A stretch of 63,062 bases of DNA from JACDAN01 sp035535195. GTDB taxonomy: Bacteria; Actinomycetota; Thermoleophilia; Gaiellales; Gaiellaceae. Positions 24,694 to 32,885 of the stretch are shown here, in pieces. A model generated the notes under the pieces. That model ran no database searches and was not told where the DNA came from. It saw nothing but the letters and a program-made list of their open reading frames with translations. The stretch covers positions 1 to 63,062 of the forward strand of contig DATLQK010000084.1 of the NCBI GenBank assembly GCA_035535195.1. The letters are read 5' to 3'. The position numbers were made by a program, and so were the translations under genes. Position 1 is the first letter of the stretch; the number at the start of each line of letters is the position of its first letter.

Positions 24694-24714
24694 AAGTCTC
24701 ACGACTTTCAGCGA
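24687..24714. terminator. Hairpin with GAAAGTC/GACTTTC core at the sod 3' end
   Basis: TCGCTGAAAGTC (24687-24698), loop TCAC, GACTTTCAGCGA (24703-24714): a perfect 12-bp stem containing the sod stop codon (24691-24693). It is related to the elements at 17779 and 30046. Confidence 0.65.
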
Positions 24715-24739
24715 GGACCTCAACCCGCGAGCTCAGTGA

Positions 24740-24764
24740 GCAGAACGGGCTAAGCCCGTTCTGC
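24740..24764. terminator. Hairpin GCAGAACGGGC-TAA-GCCCGTTCTGC at the folE2 3' end
   Basis: A perfect 11-bp stem with a 3-nt loop. The TAG stop codon of the minus-strand folE2 gene (24750-24752) lies in the stem-loop. With the previous element it forms a double hairpin between convergent genes, as also seen at 17685/17779. Confidence 0.6.
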
Positions 24765-25730
24765 CGCGAGCCAGCTGCCGAGGTTGGTGTGGCGCTTCGA
24801 AACGTCTCCGGTGTCGAGCTCAGCTCGTAGCTCGCCTGCGGTGCCGTAACGCTCCGCCACGACGTCGTGCGTGTGGATCGTCTCCAGGTTGACCTGCCGG
24901 GAGAAGAGGAAATCCCCGTCCTCGAGCTCGGGGTGGGTGTCGAGCACGCCCTGGAGGGCGAGCCGGACCGAGTCCTCCACGAACCGCGGCTGCAGATGTG
25001 CGTGCTCGACGACGAAGAGCTCGTCCGGACGTTTCAGCAGCTCGTAGACCGGCGAGCTCATCGACGACTCCACGATCGAGACCAGCCGCTCGGCGTTCAG
25101 GGTCGACTCCGACCCGACGAAGAGCGTCCCGCGGCCACGTTGGTTGTGCGTCGCGAGCGGCACGAGCTCGAGAATCCGCTCGACGTCACCCTCGTCGAAC
25201 CCCGCCTCGAGGAGCCGCTCGCTCGCCGCACCGCGCACGAGCCCCTGGGCACAGGGACAGGCGTTGATCCCCGACGCCTCCACGCCGACGACCCGCCGGA
25301 CACCGCGCTCGCTCGCCGCCGCGATCCCTATGAGCGCGACCATCTCCTGCGTCGCGAGCTCCGTCACCGGCGTCCGCCGCTCGATCGGATACCGCGCCAC
25401 GATCTGCGTCTCCGCGCGCCCGGCCTGCTGCCGCTCGATCACGCGCTGCGCGATGTGCGCCGCGAGCTCCTCGACGAGAAACGCCTCTTCCAGCACGACG
25501 GCCTCGATCGCCTCCTCGAAGGCCTCGGGAAAGCGCGACATGTGGACGCCCTTCTGCGCCCCGTCGAGGTCGACGGTGCACTCGATCTGGGCCGCGATCA
25601 GCTTCTCGCTGTCGCCGTACCGGATGCGGATCGCCTTCGAGACGCCGCGAACGCCCGCCCGCGACAGGCCGAGGCGGACCTCCGGCTCCGAGGCCTGCAG
25701 ATCCTCGAGGAAGTGCCCGACGTCCGTCAT
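24750..25730 (-). CDS. folE2: GTP cyclohydrolase FolE2 (type IB)
   Basis: First step of folate synthesis, converting GTP to dihydroneopterin triphosphate, in the form that does not strictly need zinc. The 326 residues include the conserved QKGVHMSRFPEA block, the NACPCAQ motif with Cys158/Cys160, and the C-terminal ETIHTHDVVAE. The length is as expected for the FolE2/MptA family. Divergent from a small histidine-kinase-like gene with almost no spacer. ThyX at 20.4 kb uses the folate pool this enzyme would feed. Confidence 0.92.
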   Translation of the reverse strand: MTDVGHFLEDLQASEPEVRLGLSRAGVRGVSKAIRIRYGDSEKLIAAQIECTVDLDGAQKGVHMSRFPEAFEEAIEAVVLEEAFLVEELAAHIAQRVIERQQAGRAETQIVARYPIERRTPVTELATQEMVALIGIAAASERGVRRVVGVEASGINACPCAQGLVRGAASERLLEAGFDEGDVERILELVPLATHNQRGRGTLFVGSESTLNAERLVSIVESSMSSPVYELLKRPDELFVVEHAHLQPRFVEDSVRLALQGVLDTHPELEDGDFLFSRQVNLETIHTHDVVAERYGTAGELRAELDTGDVSKRHTNLGSWLAAERA

Positions 25731-25756
25731 GGGTGAGACTATGCGCCAACCTAGCA

Positions 25757-26350
25757 GTGCTCATCGTGGCTCCACCGTCCTTCGCCCAGCTGGTTTCCCT
25801 CGCGTGCCACGACCTCCGAACGCCGCTCGCGACGGCCTCGGGGTTCGCACGGACGCTCGAACGTCTCGACTCGCTCGAGCAGCCCGCGGACCGCTATGTG
25901 GAGATGATCGGCGCAGCGGCCGACCAGCTGGCAAGCCTGCTCGACCTTCTCGCCGTCGCGGCCCGGATCGAGTCCGACCGCTTCGAGCCCCAGTTCCGGG
26001 AGGCGGATGCGCGGGAGCTCGCCGACGAGGCGGCGGCGCGGCTCGACGGCGCAGCGACGGTCGAAGGAGAGGGCGACACCGTCCGGGCCGATGCGATCTG
26101 GAGCGCGTTCGCACTCTCGGCCCTCGCGGAGGCCGCTCGGCGCCACGGCGGCCTGGAGCAGATCACCTTGACCGTGGACGGTGCGTCGATCGCGATCGCT
26201 CCGATCCGAGACGATGCCGGAGTGATCGCCGTCGGTGAGGAGCTGAAGGACTTCGCCGCAGCGGTTGGGACACGTGTCCTGAGCGCGACGGGCGCGGCGG
26301 TGGAGCCGGCGAGCGACCGAGTCCAGGTCACGTTTCCGCGACCGACGTAG
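25757..26350 (+). CDS. Orphan HisKA-like protein with degenerate ATPase half
   Basis: About 197 residues. The N-terminus has a histidine-kinase H-box (SLACHDLRTPLATASGFARTL) and a second dimerisation helix (YVEMIGAAADQLASLLDLL). The remaining 120 residues have the size of a HATPase domain but no visible N-box, DxGxG or GxGLGL. There is no membrane segment or input domain. GTG 25757 and 25766 are possible starts, and GTG 25733 is less likely because it abuts folE2. It could be a phosphotransfer (Spo0B-like) protein or a decayed kinase. Confidence 0.65.
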   Translation: MLIVAPPSFAQLVSLACHDLRTPLATASGFARTLERLDSLEQPADRYVEMIGAAADQLASLLDLLAVAARIESDRFEPQFREADARELADEAAARLDGAATVEGEGDTVRADAIWSAFALSALAEAARRHGGLEQITLTVDGASIAIAPIRDDAGVIAVGEELKDFAAAVGTRVLSATGAAVEPASDRVQVTFPRPT

Positions 26351-26423
26351 CCGGCGCAGCCGTCGCCTGACGCGAGAAGACCGGCAGAACCGGGCCTTCC
26401 GCGCCGCACGCCGCAGGGCGCCG

Positions 26424-26903
26424 CTACTTGCAGTCGACCGTGAAGTTGTCGTGGAACGACGTGATGGTGCCGTTCGCGTTCACGGTGATGTGGAAGTTCT
26501 CGTGCACCAGGAAGTTGTTCCCGTTGCCCTGGCCGATGATCCGGAAGTTGTTGATGAACGTCTCTTCCTGGCCGACGGCCGCGGTGAACTCGTCCTGGCT
26601 CACTCCGGTGCCCTGGTACTTGTCGCCCGTCACGAGCCCCGTTCCAGTGACGCCCTGAGGCTGGTCGTGCGTCTTCACGTGGACGGTGTTGTCGTTGACG
26701 GTGACGTGGAACAGGTCGTGGATCGTCCCGCTCAGCTCGACGTCCTCACCGAGCCCGCCGTTGGCGCACGGCACGAACACGGTCAGTTCGATCGGGAAGA
26801 ACGAGTTGGCGGTGAAGCTCGACGCCGGGGCACCGCTCGACGACGAAACGACTGCAAACGAGAGCACGGCAACGAGGCCGCTGAGTACTAGGAGCTTCTT
26901 CAT
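26424..26903 (-). CDS. Small secreted protein of unknown function
   Basis: 159 residues from ATG 26903, behind AAAGGAGAG. A clear signal peptide (KKLLVLSGLVAVLSFAVVSSSSGA) precedes a beta-rich domain rich in Asn, His and Thr (GTIHDLFHVTVNDNTVHVKTHDQPQ; NNFLVHENFHITVN) with two cysteines, one at the C-terminus. The alternating H-x-T/H-x-V pattern suggests a small beta-barrel or sandwich. I do not recognise a family with certainty. It is monocistronic. Confidence 0.75.
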   Translation of the reverse strand: MKKLLVLSGLVAVLSFAVVSSSSGAPASSFTANSFFPIELTVFVPCANGGLGEDVELSGTIHDLFHVTVNDNTVHVKTHDQPQGVTGTGLVTGDKYQGTGVSQDEFTAAVGQEETFINNFRIIGQGNGNNFLVHENFHITVNANGTITSFHDNFTVDCK

Positions 26904-27039
26904 GGCTCTCCTTTGACGGCGGCTGTCTTGCGCTGAAGGCCGGGCCAGGATCCACCCACTCCGGCCCGGGCCGGGGGCGCGCGGCCTACCTCCCTCTCCC
27001 CCCGACGAGGGTCGGCCCGATGCTAGTGCATCTCGAGGG

Positions 27040-27867
27040 TCAGCGAAGTAGGCGCGAGAGGCGCCTGTCCTTGAGGATCCGCCCGCCGGTCTGGCACTCG
27101 GGGCAGTAGAAGATCGTGTGCTCTTCGAAGTCCACCTGGGCGATCGGGGTCCCACAGACATGGCACCGCTCGTCGAGCTTGCGGTGGACGCGATAGACAC
27201 GGTCGTCCTTGGCGCCCCGCTCGCGGAGCTCGAGGCCGCGCCCGAGCTCCGAGTCGATCGCCGCCGCCAGCCGCTCGACCTGGTCCCGCGTGAGGTCCTT
27301 CGTCAGCGCGTAGGGCGAGAGCTGCGCCGTATGGAGGACCTCGTTCGCCCACGCGCGCCCGATCCCGGCGATCGCCCGCTGGTCGCGCAGCAGTGAGTGG
27401 AGCCGGCGGGAATCGCCGGCGCAGATCTCCGCGAGCCGCTCGGCGCCGAGGCCGTACGCCTCCGGGCCGAGATGCTCGAGCTCGGCGTCGGCCTGCTCGG
27501 GCGTCAGCAGCCACACCCCGGCCCGCTTCTTCGCGCCCGCCTCGGTGAGCACCAGCCGTGCGCCGCCTTCGAACTCGAGGTTGAACGCAGGCGTTTTCGG
27601 CCCGCTCGCGCCTGCCTGCAGGTACTTCAGCCGGCCGGCGGTCATCAGGTGGACGAGCAAGACGAGCTCGCCGTCGTCCGTCGGGAAGAAGAGCCGCTTG
27701 CCCCGCCGCTCGGCGCCCTCGAAGCGTCTCCCCTCGAGCGCCGAGAGCGGCGGGTCGTACGTCTTCAGCGTTGCGATGTGTGCCGGCCCGGCCTTGGCGA
27801 TCGGAAAAGCACGCACGGGCTCGTCGAGCTGGCGGCGCCACGCCTCCATTTCCGGAAATTCAGGCAA
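27040..27867 (-). CDS. Fpg/Nei-family DNA glycosylase/AP lyase
   Basis: 275 residues. The mature N-terminus PEFPEME carries the catalytic Pro and Glu of the Fpg/Nei family. The helix-two-turn-helix region includes IAGIGRAWANEVLHTAQLSPY, and the C-terminal zinc finger has Cys pairs CHVC and CPEC. It excises oxidised bases. Neither Fpg nor Nei specificity can be assigned; the sequence belongs to the actinobacterial MPEFPEMEAWRR type. Divergent from the asparaginase gene (22-bp gap). Confidence 0.9.
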   Translation of the reverse strand: MPEFPEMEAWRRQLDEPVRAFPIAKAGPAHIATLKTYDPPLSALEGRRFEGAERRGKRLFFPTDDGELVLLVHLMTAGRLKYLQAGASGPKTPAFNLEFEGGARLVLTEAGAKKRAGVWLLTPEQADAELEHLGPEAYGLGAERLAEICAGDSRRLHSLLRDQRAIAGIGRAWANEVLHTAQLSPYALTKDLTRDQVERLAAAIDSELGRGLELRERGAKDDRVYRVHRKLDERCHVCGTPIAQVDFEEHTIFYCPECQTGGRILKDRRLSRLLR

Positions 27868-27889
27868 GTCGGATTACGCTCTCCCCCGC

Positions 27890-28774
27890 ATGGCAGACCC
27901 GATCACCGTAGCCGTCCGCCGCGGCGAGACCGTGGAGTCGCGCCATCGCGTGCACGCCGTCGCCGTGCAGGACGGAACCGTCGTCGCCGAGGCCGGCGAC
28001 GGCGGCCTGCTCACCTTCATGCGGTCGTCCGCGAAGCCGATCCAGGCGCTGCCGCTCATCCGCGCCCTGCCCGAGCTCGACGAGAAGGAGCTCGCGATCG
28101 CGTGCGCGTCGCACAAGGCGCTGCCCGAGCAGCTCGAGGCGGTCCGGGCGCTCCTCGCCCGCGCGCCCGCCGGTGAGGACGAGCTCGAATGCGGCCCGGA
28201 CGGAGACCCGCCCTCCCCGATCAACCACAACTGCTCGGGGAAGCACGCCGGCATGCTTGCGCTCTGCCGGGCGCACGGGTGGGACTCGCGCGGCTATCGC
28301 CTTTCCGATCACCCTTGCCAGCACGCCGCGCAGGCCGAGGTCGCGCGCGCGGCAGACCTCGACGAGGACGAGCTCGAGACGGCGATCGACGGCTGCGGGG
28401 TCGTCACCTTCGCGCTGCCGCTCGAGCGGATGGCGCTGGCGTTCGCGAGGCTCGAACGTCTGGACGGCGGCGACAGGGTGGCGGCGGCGATGCGCGCCCA
28501 CCCGGGCTTGATCCGCGGGCCAGGTGGGGTCGACACGGCGCTGATGCGCGCCCACGAAGGCTGGATCGCGAAAGGCGGCGCCGAAGGGCTGATGTGCGCG
28601 GCCGGGCCCCGCGGACTGGGCCTGGCGCTGAAGGTGGAGGACGGCTCGTCGCGCGCCGTCGGTCCCGCGCTCGCCGCCTTCCTCGCGCGGGTCGGTCACC
28701 CGGTCGAGCGGCTCGAACGGGCCCCGATCCGAAACAGCCGCGGCGAGGAGGTGGGGCAGGTCGAGGCCGAGTGA
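27890..28774 (+). CDS. L-asparaginase, thermolabile (Rhizobium etli AnsA) type
   Basis: 294 residues from ATG 27890. The family blocks are SSAKPIQALPLIRALPE (with the Ser-Ser-Lys nucleophile region), CASHKALPEQ, INHNCSGKHAGMLALC, SDHPCQH, IDGCGVVTFALPLERMA and GMxxHP-like MRAHPGLIRGPGGVDTALM. These define the PF06089 asparaginases, unrelated to E. coli AnsB. It hydrolyses asparagine to aspartate and ammonia, likely in the cytoplasm. The frame open upstream of the ATG is a shadow of the glycosylase gene. Confidence 0.88.
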   Translation: MADPITVAVRRGETVESRHRVHAVAVQDGTVVAEAGDGGLLTFMRSSAKPIQALPLIRALPELDEKELAIACASHKALPEQLEAVRALLARAPAGEDELECGPDGDPPSPINHNCSGKHAGMLALCRAHGWDSRGYRLSDHPCQHAAQAEVARAADLDEDELETAIDGCGVVTFALPLERMALAFARLERLDGGDRVAAAMRAHPGLIRGPGGVDTALMRAHEGWIAKGGAEGLMCAAGPRGLGLALKVEDGSSRAVGPALAAFLARVGHPVERLERAPIRNSRGEEVGQVEAE

Positions 28775-28825
28775 CGCGTTTGGGGGAACCGGCGAAAATC
28801 CCTGGTCGTTCCGCAGAAGGCGTTG

Positions 28826-28831
28826 TATATT
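28826..28831 (+). promoter_or_regulatory. Candidate -10 element upstream of the principal sigma factor gene
   Basis: TATATT stands out in a GC-rich leader about 95 nt upstream of the rpoD start. The expected -35 position holds only TGGTCG, a weak match, so this is tentative. Confidence 0.4.
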
Positions 28832-28925
28832 CGGGCGGCCGGAGGGGAGCCGGGTCGGGAAGTCCTGGCTCTCTTCGTGCAGAGGTCGCACCTCCCCGTC
28901 CCCGCACGAGAAAGCGAGGCCCCCA

Positions 28926-30029
28926 TTGCTCACGGTCGACATCTCGCTCCCCGACGTCGAAGAGCTCCACAAGCTCGTCCAGGAGGGTCAGGAAAAGGGG
29001 TTCCTCACGTACGACGAGATTGTCTCGGCGCTCGAGGAAGTCGAGCTGACCAAGGAGCAGATCGAAGACTTCTACACCTATCTGATCGACCACTCGATCG
29101 AGCTCATGGAGGGCGAGCAGCACAAGCATCCGCCCCATGAGCAGCCCGCGCTCGCCGAGGAGGAGAACGCGAAGACGACGAAGCTCGACCTGACCGTCGA
29201 GCCGTCGCTCGACTCGCTGCGGCTCTACCTGCGCGAGATCGGCAAGGTCCCGCTGCTCACCGCCGACCAGGAGGTCTACCTCGCGAAGCGGATCGAGCGC
29301 GGCGACATGATCGCGAAGACGCAGATGATCGAAGCGAACCTCCGCCTCGTCGTCTCGATCGCCAAGGGGTACCTCGGTCGCGGCCTCAGCTTCCTCGACC
29401 TGATCCAGGAAGGCTCGCTCGGCCTGATCCGGGCCGTGGAGAAGTTCGACTACCGCAAGGGCTACAAGTTTTCGACCTACGCGACCTGGTGGATCCGCCA
29501 GGCCGTGACCCGGGCGATTGCCGACAAGGCCCGCACGATCCGGATCCCCGTGCACATGGTCGAGAAGCTGAACAAGGTCGTGCACATCGAGCGCCAGCTC
29601 GTCCAGCGGCTCGGGCGCGAGCCGCAGCCGGACGAGATCGCGACGGAGCTCGAGATCACGACCGAGGAGGTGCGCGAGATCCTCCGGATGGCGCAGCTGC
29701 CGGTCTCGCTGGAGAAGCCGATCGGGGAGGAGGAGGAGTCGCAGCTCGGCGACTTCGTCGAGGACGAGACCGCCGAGTCGCCGTTCGACACCGCCTCGCT
29801 GATGCTTCGCCGTGAGGACGTGCAGAGGGCGCTCGACTCGCTTCCGGAGCGCGAGCGCAAGGTGATCGAGCTCCGCTTCGGGCTGCTCGGCCACCAGCCG
29901 TTCACCCTCGAGGAGGTCGGCCGCGCCTTCGGTGTGACCCGCGAGCGGATCCGCCAGATCGAGAACAACACCCTGAAGCGCCTCGAGACGCTGCCGGAAG
30001 CCCAGGGTCTACGCGACGCTTCCGCCTAG
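28926..30029 (+). CDS. rpoD: Principal (group 1/2) sigma-70 factor
   Basis: 367 residues with a short region 1.1 (residues 1-60), region 1.2 (LRLYLREIGKVPLLTADQE), region 2 (NLRLVVSIAKGYLGRG, LDLIQEGSLGLIRAVEKFD, KFSTYATWWIRQAV), region 3, and region 4 with VIELRFGLLG and TLEEVGRAFGVTRERIRQIE. All core-binding and promoter-recognition blocks of a housekeeping sigma are present. The start is TTG 28926 as read. The stop codon forms part of a 63-nt inverted structure shared with the convergent small gene. Confidence 0.93.
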   Translation: MLTVDISLPDVEELHKLVQEGQEKGFLTYDEIVSALEEVELTKEQIEDFYTYLIDHSIELMEGEQHKHPPHEQPALAEEENAKTTKLDLTVEPSLDSLRLYLREIGKVPLLTADQEVYLAKRIERGDMIAKTQMIEANLRLVVSIAKGYLGRGLSFLDLIQEGSLGLIRAVEKFDYRKGYKFSTYATWWIRQAVTRAIADKARTIRIPVHMVEKLNKVVHIERQLVQRLGREPQPDEIATELEITTEEVREILRMAQLPVSLEKPIGEEEESQLGDFVEDETAESPFDTASLMLRREDVQRALDSLPERERKVIELRFGLLGHQPFTLEEVGRAFGVTRERIRQIENNTLKRLETLPEAQGLRDASA

Positions 30030-30084
30030 CTTCGTCGCCTCGAGGCTCGCGAAAAGTCGCGTGACTTTCGCGAGAGCTAGGCGG
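30022..30084. terminator. Composite inverted repeat containing both convergent stop codons
   Basis: Outer arms CCGCCTAGCT (30022-30031) and AGCTAGGCGG (30075-30084) are exact complements; each contains a TAG stop, of rpoD and of the facing small gene. Inside, CTCGCGAAAAGTC (30046-30058) pairs with GACTTTCGCGAG (30063-30074) with one bulged A. It is a likely bidirectional terminator of the same family as the elements at 17779 and 24687. Confidence 0.7.
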
Positions 30085-30241
30085 CCTTGTCGTCGGACGG
30101 GACGCGCTCGAGCGGCATGAAGAGCCGGCAGTGCGGGCACTTGACGCCCGCGAGCTCGGTGTTCGAGCCGAGGACGTCGGCGCGGAAGGACTTCCCGCAG
30201 TGGACGCAGGTCAGGTCCCGAATACCCTCGTTTCCGGACAT
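30077..30241 (-). CDS. 54-residue zinc-ribbon protein
   Basis: ATG 30241 to TAG 30077, too short for usual size cut-offs. The product MSGNEGIRDLTCVHCGKSF... has two CxxC knuckles, C12-V-H-C15 and C35-P-H-C38, spaced as a single zinc ribbon, and ends LERVPSDDKAA. Codon use is GC-rich like its neighbours. It lies convergent to rpoD, sharing a terminator structure, and divergent from the FAD oxidoreductase. The role is unknown; a nucleic-acid or RNA-polymerase-associated zinc ribbon is possible. Confidence 0.7.
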   Translation of the reverse strand: MSGNEGIRDLTCVHCGKSFRADVLGSNTELAGVKCPHCRLFMPLERVPSDDKAA

Positions 30242-30328
30242 GCTTCGAAGCTAGCAACAGCCCTTCGGGGTTCTCTAAATCGTGAGTGAACCCGAACGGA
30301 GCCGGGTACGTATTGCAAGCTACTGCCC

Positions 30329-31516
30329 ATGCCCCAGTTCGACCTTCTGATCATCGGCGGCGGTCTCGCGTCCGCTCGCGCGATCAAGTCCTTCCGAGAG
30401 TCCGGCGGCGAGGGATCGATCGGGCTCGTCTCGAAGGACGCGACGCTCCCGTACCACCGGCCGCCGCTGTCCAAGCGGTTCCTGCGCGGCGAGACCGACG
30501 AGGAGCCGCTCGTCGAGGACGAGGCCTTCTACCGCGACCACGGCGTCGAGGTGCAGCTCGAGACGGCGGTCTCATCCTTGGACACGCGAGAGCGCACCGC
30601 CGAGCTCGACGGCGAGCAGCTCGGCTACCGGCAGCTCCTCCTGGCGAGCGGCGCGTGGCCGCGGAGGCTGGACGCGCCGGGAGCGGACCTCGACGGCGTC
30701 TTCACGCTCCGGACCGTCGGCAACTCGAAGGCGATCAGGGACGCGGCTGGCGAGGCCGAGACGGCGGTCGTCGTGGGCGCCGGCTTCATCGGCATGGAGG
30801 TCGCCGCCTCGCTGAACCAGCTCGGGAAGCACGTCTCGATGATCCACCTCGGCCGCTGGCTCTTCGACCAGCTCGGGGTCGAGCAGCTGAGCGACGAGCT
30901 GGCGGCGCTGTACGAGTCGAAGGGCGTCAACCTCGTGCTCGGACACGAGGTCGCGTCGTTCGAGGGCGACGGTCGGCTGCGGTCCGTGTCCACGAAGAAC
31001 GGCCGCATGGTGGAGGCCGACCTGGCGGTCGTCGGCGTCGGCGTCGCGCCGCTGACCGACTTCGTCGAGGGGAGCGAGATCGCGGTCGACGACGGGATCG
31101 TCGTCGACCAGGGGTTCCGGACGAACGTGCCCGACGTCTACGCGGCCGGCGACGTCGCCCGGTTCTACGACCCGCTCTTCGAGAAGCACCGCCGGATCGA
31201 GCACTGGTCGAACGCGAACTACCAGGGCACCGAGGTCGGCAAGATCCTGGCGGGCGCCGACGGCGGGTACGACAAGGTCTCTGAGTTCTTCACCGAGATC
31301 TTCGGGATCACGATCAAGGTGTTCGGCGACGCCAGGCGCGACTACCAGGTCAGCGTCCAGGGCTCCCTGAACGACGGCCAGATGTACGCGCTCTACGCCG
31401 ACGAGAACGAGGAGATCGTCGGCGCCCTGAGCGTCGGGCAGTCGGAGGAGATCGAGGACCTGTTGAAAGAGCGCATCAAGGCGCACGCTCCTTTGGGGAA
31501 CGGGCTGACGGTCTAG
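30329..31516 (+). CDS. FAD-dependent pyridine nucleotide-disulfide oxidoreductase (ferredoxin/rubredoxin reductase-like)
   Basis: 395 residues with an N-terminal FAD motif (LLIIGGGLASARAI), an NAD(P)H motif (TAVVVGAGFIGMEVAASL), and the second FAD motif VYAAGDVARFYDP. There is no redox CxxC/CxxxxC pair, so it belongs to the reductase group that delivers electrons to ferredoxin or rubredoxin, or to the AIF-like group. No ferredoxin gene is adjacent. The C-terminal domain (residues 320-395) fits the reductase C domain. Confidence 0.88.
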   Translation: MPQFDLLIIGGGLASARAIKSFRESGGEGSIGLVSKDATLPYHRPPLSKRFLRGETDEEPLVEDEAFYRDHGVEVQLETAVSSLDTRERTAELDGEQLGYRQLLLASGAWPRRLDAPGADLDGVFTLRTVGNSKAIRDAAGEAETAVVVGAGFIGMEVAASLNQLGKHVSMIHLGRWLFDQLGVEQLSDELAALYESKGVNLVLGHEVASFEGDGRLRSVSTKNGRMVEADLAVVGVGVAPLTDFVEGSEIAVDDGIVVDQGFRTNVPDVYAAGDVARFYDPLFEKHRRIEHWSNANYQGTEVGKILAGADGGYDKVSEFFTEIFGITIKVFGDARRDYQVSVQGSLNDGQMYALYADENEEIVGALSVGQSEEIEDLLKERIKAHAPLGNGLTV

Positions 31517-31522
31517 CCCGCG

Positions 31523-32875
31523 CTACGCCGTGTGTTCGTCGGCGACGGCTAGGGCCTCGTCGAGGATGGTGATGCCCTCGTCGAGCTCGTCGAGCGTGAT
31601 GTTGAGCGGCGGGCAGACCATGACCACGTTCCAGTGAGTCATGAGGTAGAGCCCGCGGTCGAGCGCCGCCTTCGCCATCTGCGCGACCGGCGCGAAGTCG
31701 GCGCCTGCGGCGTTGAAGGGGACGAGCGGCTCGCGCGTCTCACGGCTCTTGACGAGCTCGATGCCCCAGAAGCAGCCAAGGCCGCGCACATCGCCGATCG
31801 ACGGATGCTTCTCGGCGAGCCCGCGGAGCCGCTCCTCGAACTGCGGCCCGAGCTCGGAGGCGTGCTCGACGATCCCCTCGTCGCGAAAGGTCTCGATCGA
31901 GGCGACGGCCGAGGCGCATGCGAGGGGGTGACCGCTGTAGGTGAGCCCGCCTGCGAAGTACTTGTCGCGCACCCAGTCGGCGATCTGCTGGCGGACGATC
32001 ACGGCGCCGAGCGGCACGTAGCCCGAGTTGATGCCCTTCGCGACGGTGAGGATGTCGGGGACGACGTCCCAGTTGTCGACCGCGAACCACTTGCCCGTGC
32101 GGCCGAAGCCCGCCATCACCTCGTCGCAGATCAGCAGGATCCCGTGGCGGTCGCAGACCTCGCGGATCGACTGGAGGTAGCCGTCCGGCGGTGGGATGAC
32201 GCCGTTCGTCCCGATCACCGTCTCGAGGATCACGGCGGCAACGGTCTGCGGCCCCTCGTACTGGAGGATCTCCTCGAGGTGCGGCGCGCCCGAGCAGACG
32301 GGGCACGGGTCCGGATGACCGGCTGGGCAGCGGTAGGTGTAGGGGTCGAGCATCCGCACAACGCCAGGAAGGCCCGGCTCGGCGTGCCACCGGCGCGGGT
32401 CGCCGGTGAGCGTGATCGCGCCTCCGGTCGCGCCGTGGTAGGAGCGGTAGCGGGCGACGATCTTGTGCCGGCCCGTATACCAGCGGGCGAGCTTGATCGC
32501 GTTCTCGTTCGCCTCCGCGCCGCCGTTCGTGAAGAACGACATCGCGAGGTCGCCCGGGGTCACCTCGGCGAGCAGACGGCCGAGCTTCGACCGCGACTCG
32601 CTGGCCATCGGCGGCCCGATCGTCGCGAGCTGCTCGGCCTGCTCCTTGATCGCGGCGACGATCCGGGGATGCTGGTGGCCGAGCGAGAGGTTGACGAGCT
32701 GTGAGGCGAAGTCGAGGTAGCGCTTGCCGTCGTAGTCCCAGAAGTAGCGGCCCTCGCCGCCGGCGACCGCGATCGGGTTGATCGCGCCCTGCACGGACCA
32801 CGAGTAGAGGACGTAGCGCTTCGCGTCCTCGACGATCTGCTGCCCGAGCTCCGAGTTGGTCTCGATCGTCGCCAT
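31523..32875 (-). CDS. Class III aminotransferase (omega-amino acid:pyruvate type)
   Basis: 450 residues. The PLP lysine is predicted as K280 in ILTVAKGINSGYVPLGAV, with DEVMAGFGRTGKW upstream and YRSYHGATGGA in the substrate loop. A Cys-rich insertion, YRCPAGHPDPCPVCSGAPHLEE, is a feature of a subgroup of these enzymes. Likely reactions are beta-alanine or another omega-amino acid plus an oxo acid giving a semialdehyde. Context (dihydropyrimidinase, carbamoylase, semialdehyde dehydrogenase within 16 kb) supports beta-alanine as substrate, but that is inference. A GNAT gene lies upstream on the same strand. Confidence 0.87.
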   Translation of the reverse strand: MATIETNSELGQQIVEDAKRYVLYSWSVQGAINPIAVAGGEGRYFWDYDGKRYLDFASQLVNLSLGHQHPRIVAAIKEQAEQLATIGPPMASESRSKLGRLLAEVTPGDLAMSFFTNGGAEANENAIKLARWYTGRHKIVARYRSYHGATGGAITLTGDPRRWHAEPGLPGVVRMLDPYTYRCPAGHPDPCPVCSGAPHLEEILQYEGPQTVAAVILETVIGTNGVIPPPDGYLQSIREVCDRHGILLICDEVMAGFGRTGKWFAVDNWDVVPDILTVAKGINSGYVPLGAVIVRQQIADWVRDKYFAGGLTYSGHPLACASAVASIETFRDEGIVEHASELGPQFEERLRGLAEKHPSIGDVRGLGCFWGIELVKSRETREPLVPFNAAGADFAPVAQMAKAALDRGLYLMTHWNVVMVCPPLNITLDELDEGITILDEALAVADEHTA

Positions 32876-32885
32876 CGATTCGATC

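Noticed and set aside
26936..26970. CCGGGCC/GGCCCGG inverted repeat after the DNA glycosylase gene
   Set aside because: A 7-bp GC-only stem with a 16-nt loop is expected by chance in DNA this GC-rich; not strong enough to call a terminator.
30329..31516. Assigning the FAD oxidoreductase as the dihydropyrimidine dehydrogenase reductase subunit (PreT)
   Set aside because: Its motifs fit a single-domain ferredoxin/rubredoxin reductase; it lacks the iron-sulfur cysteine clusters of PreT and no PreA partner is present.
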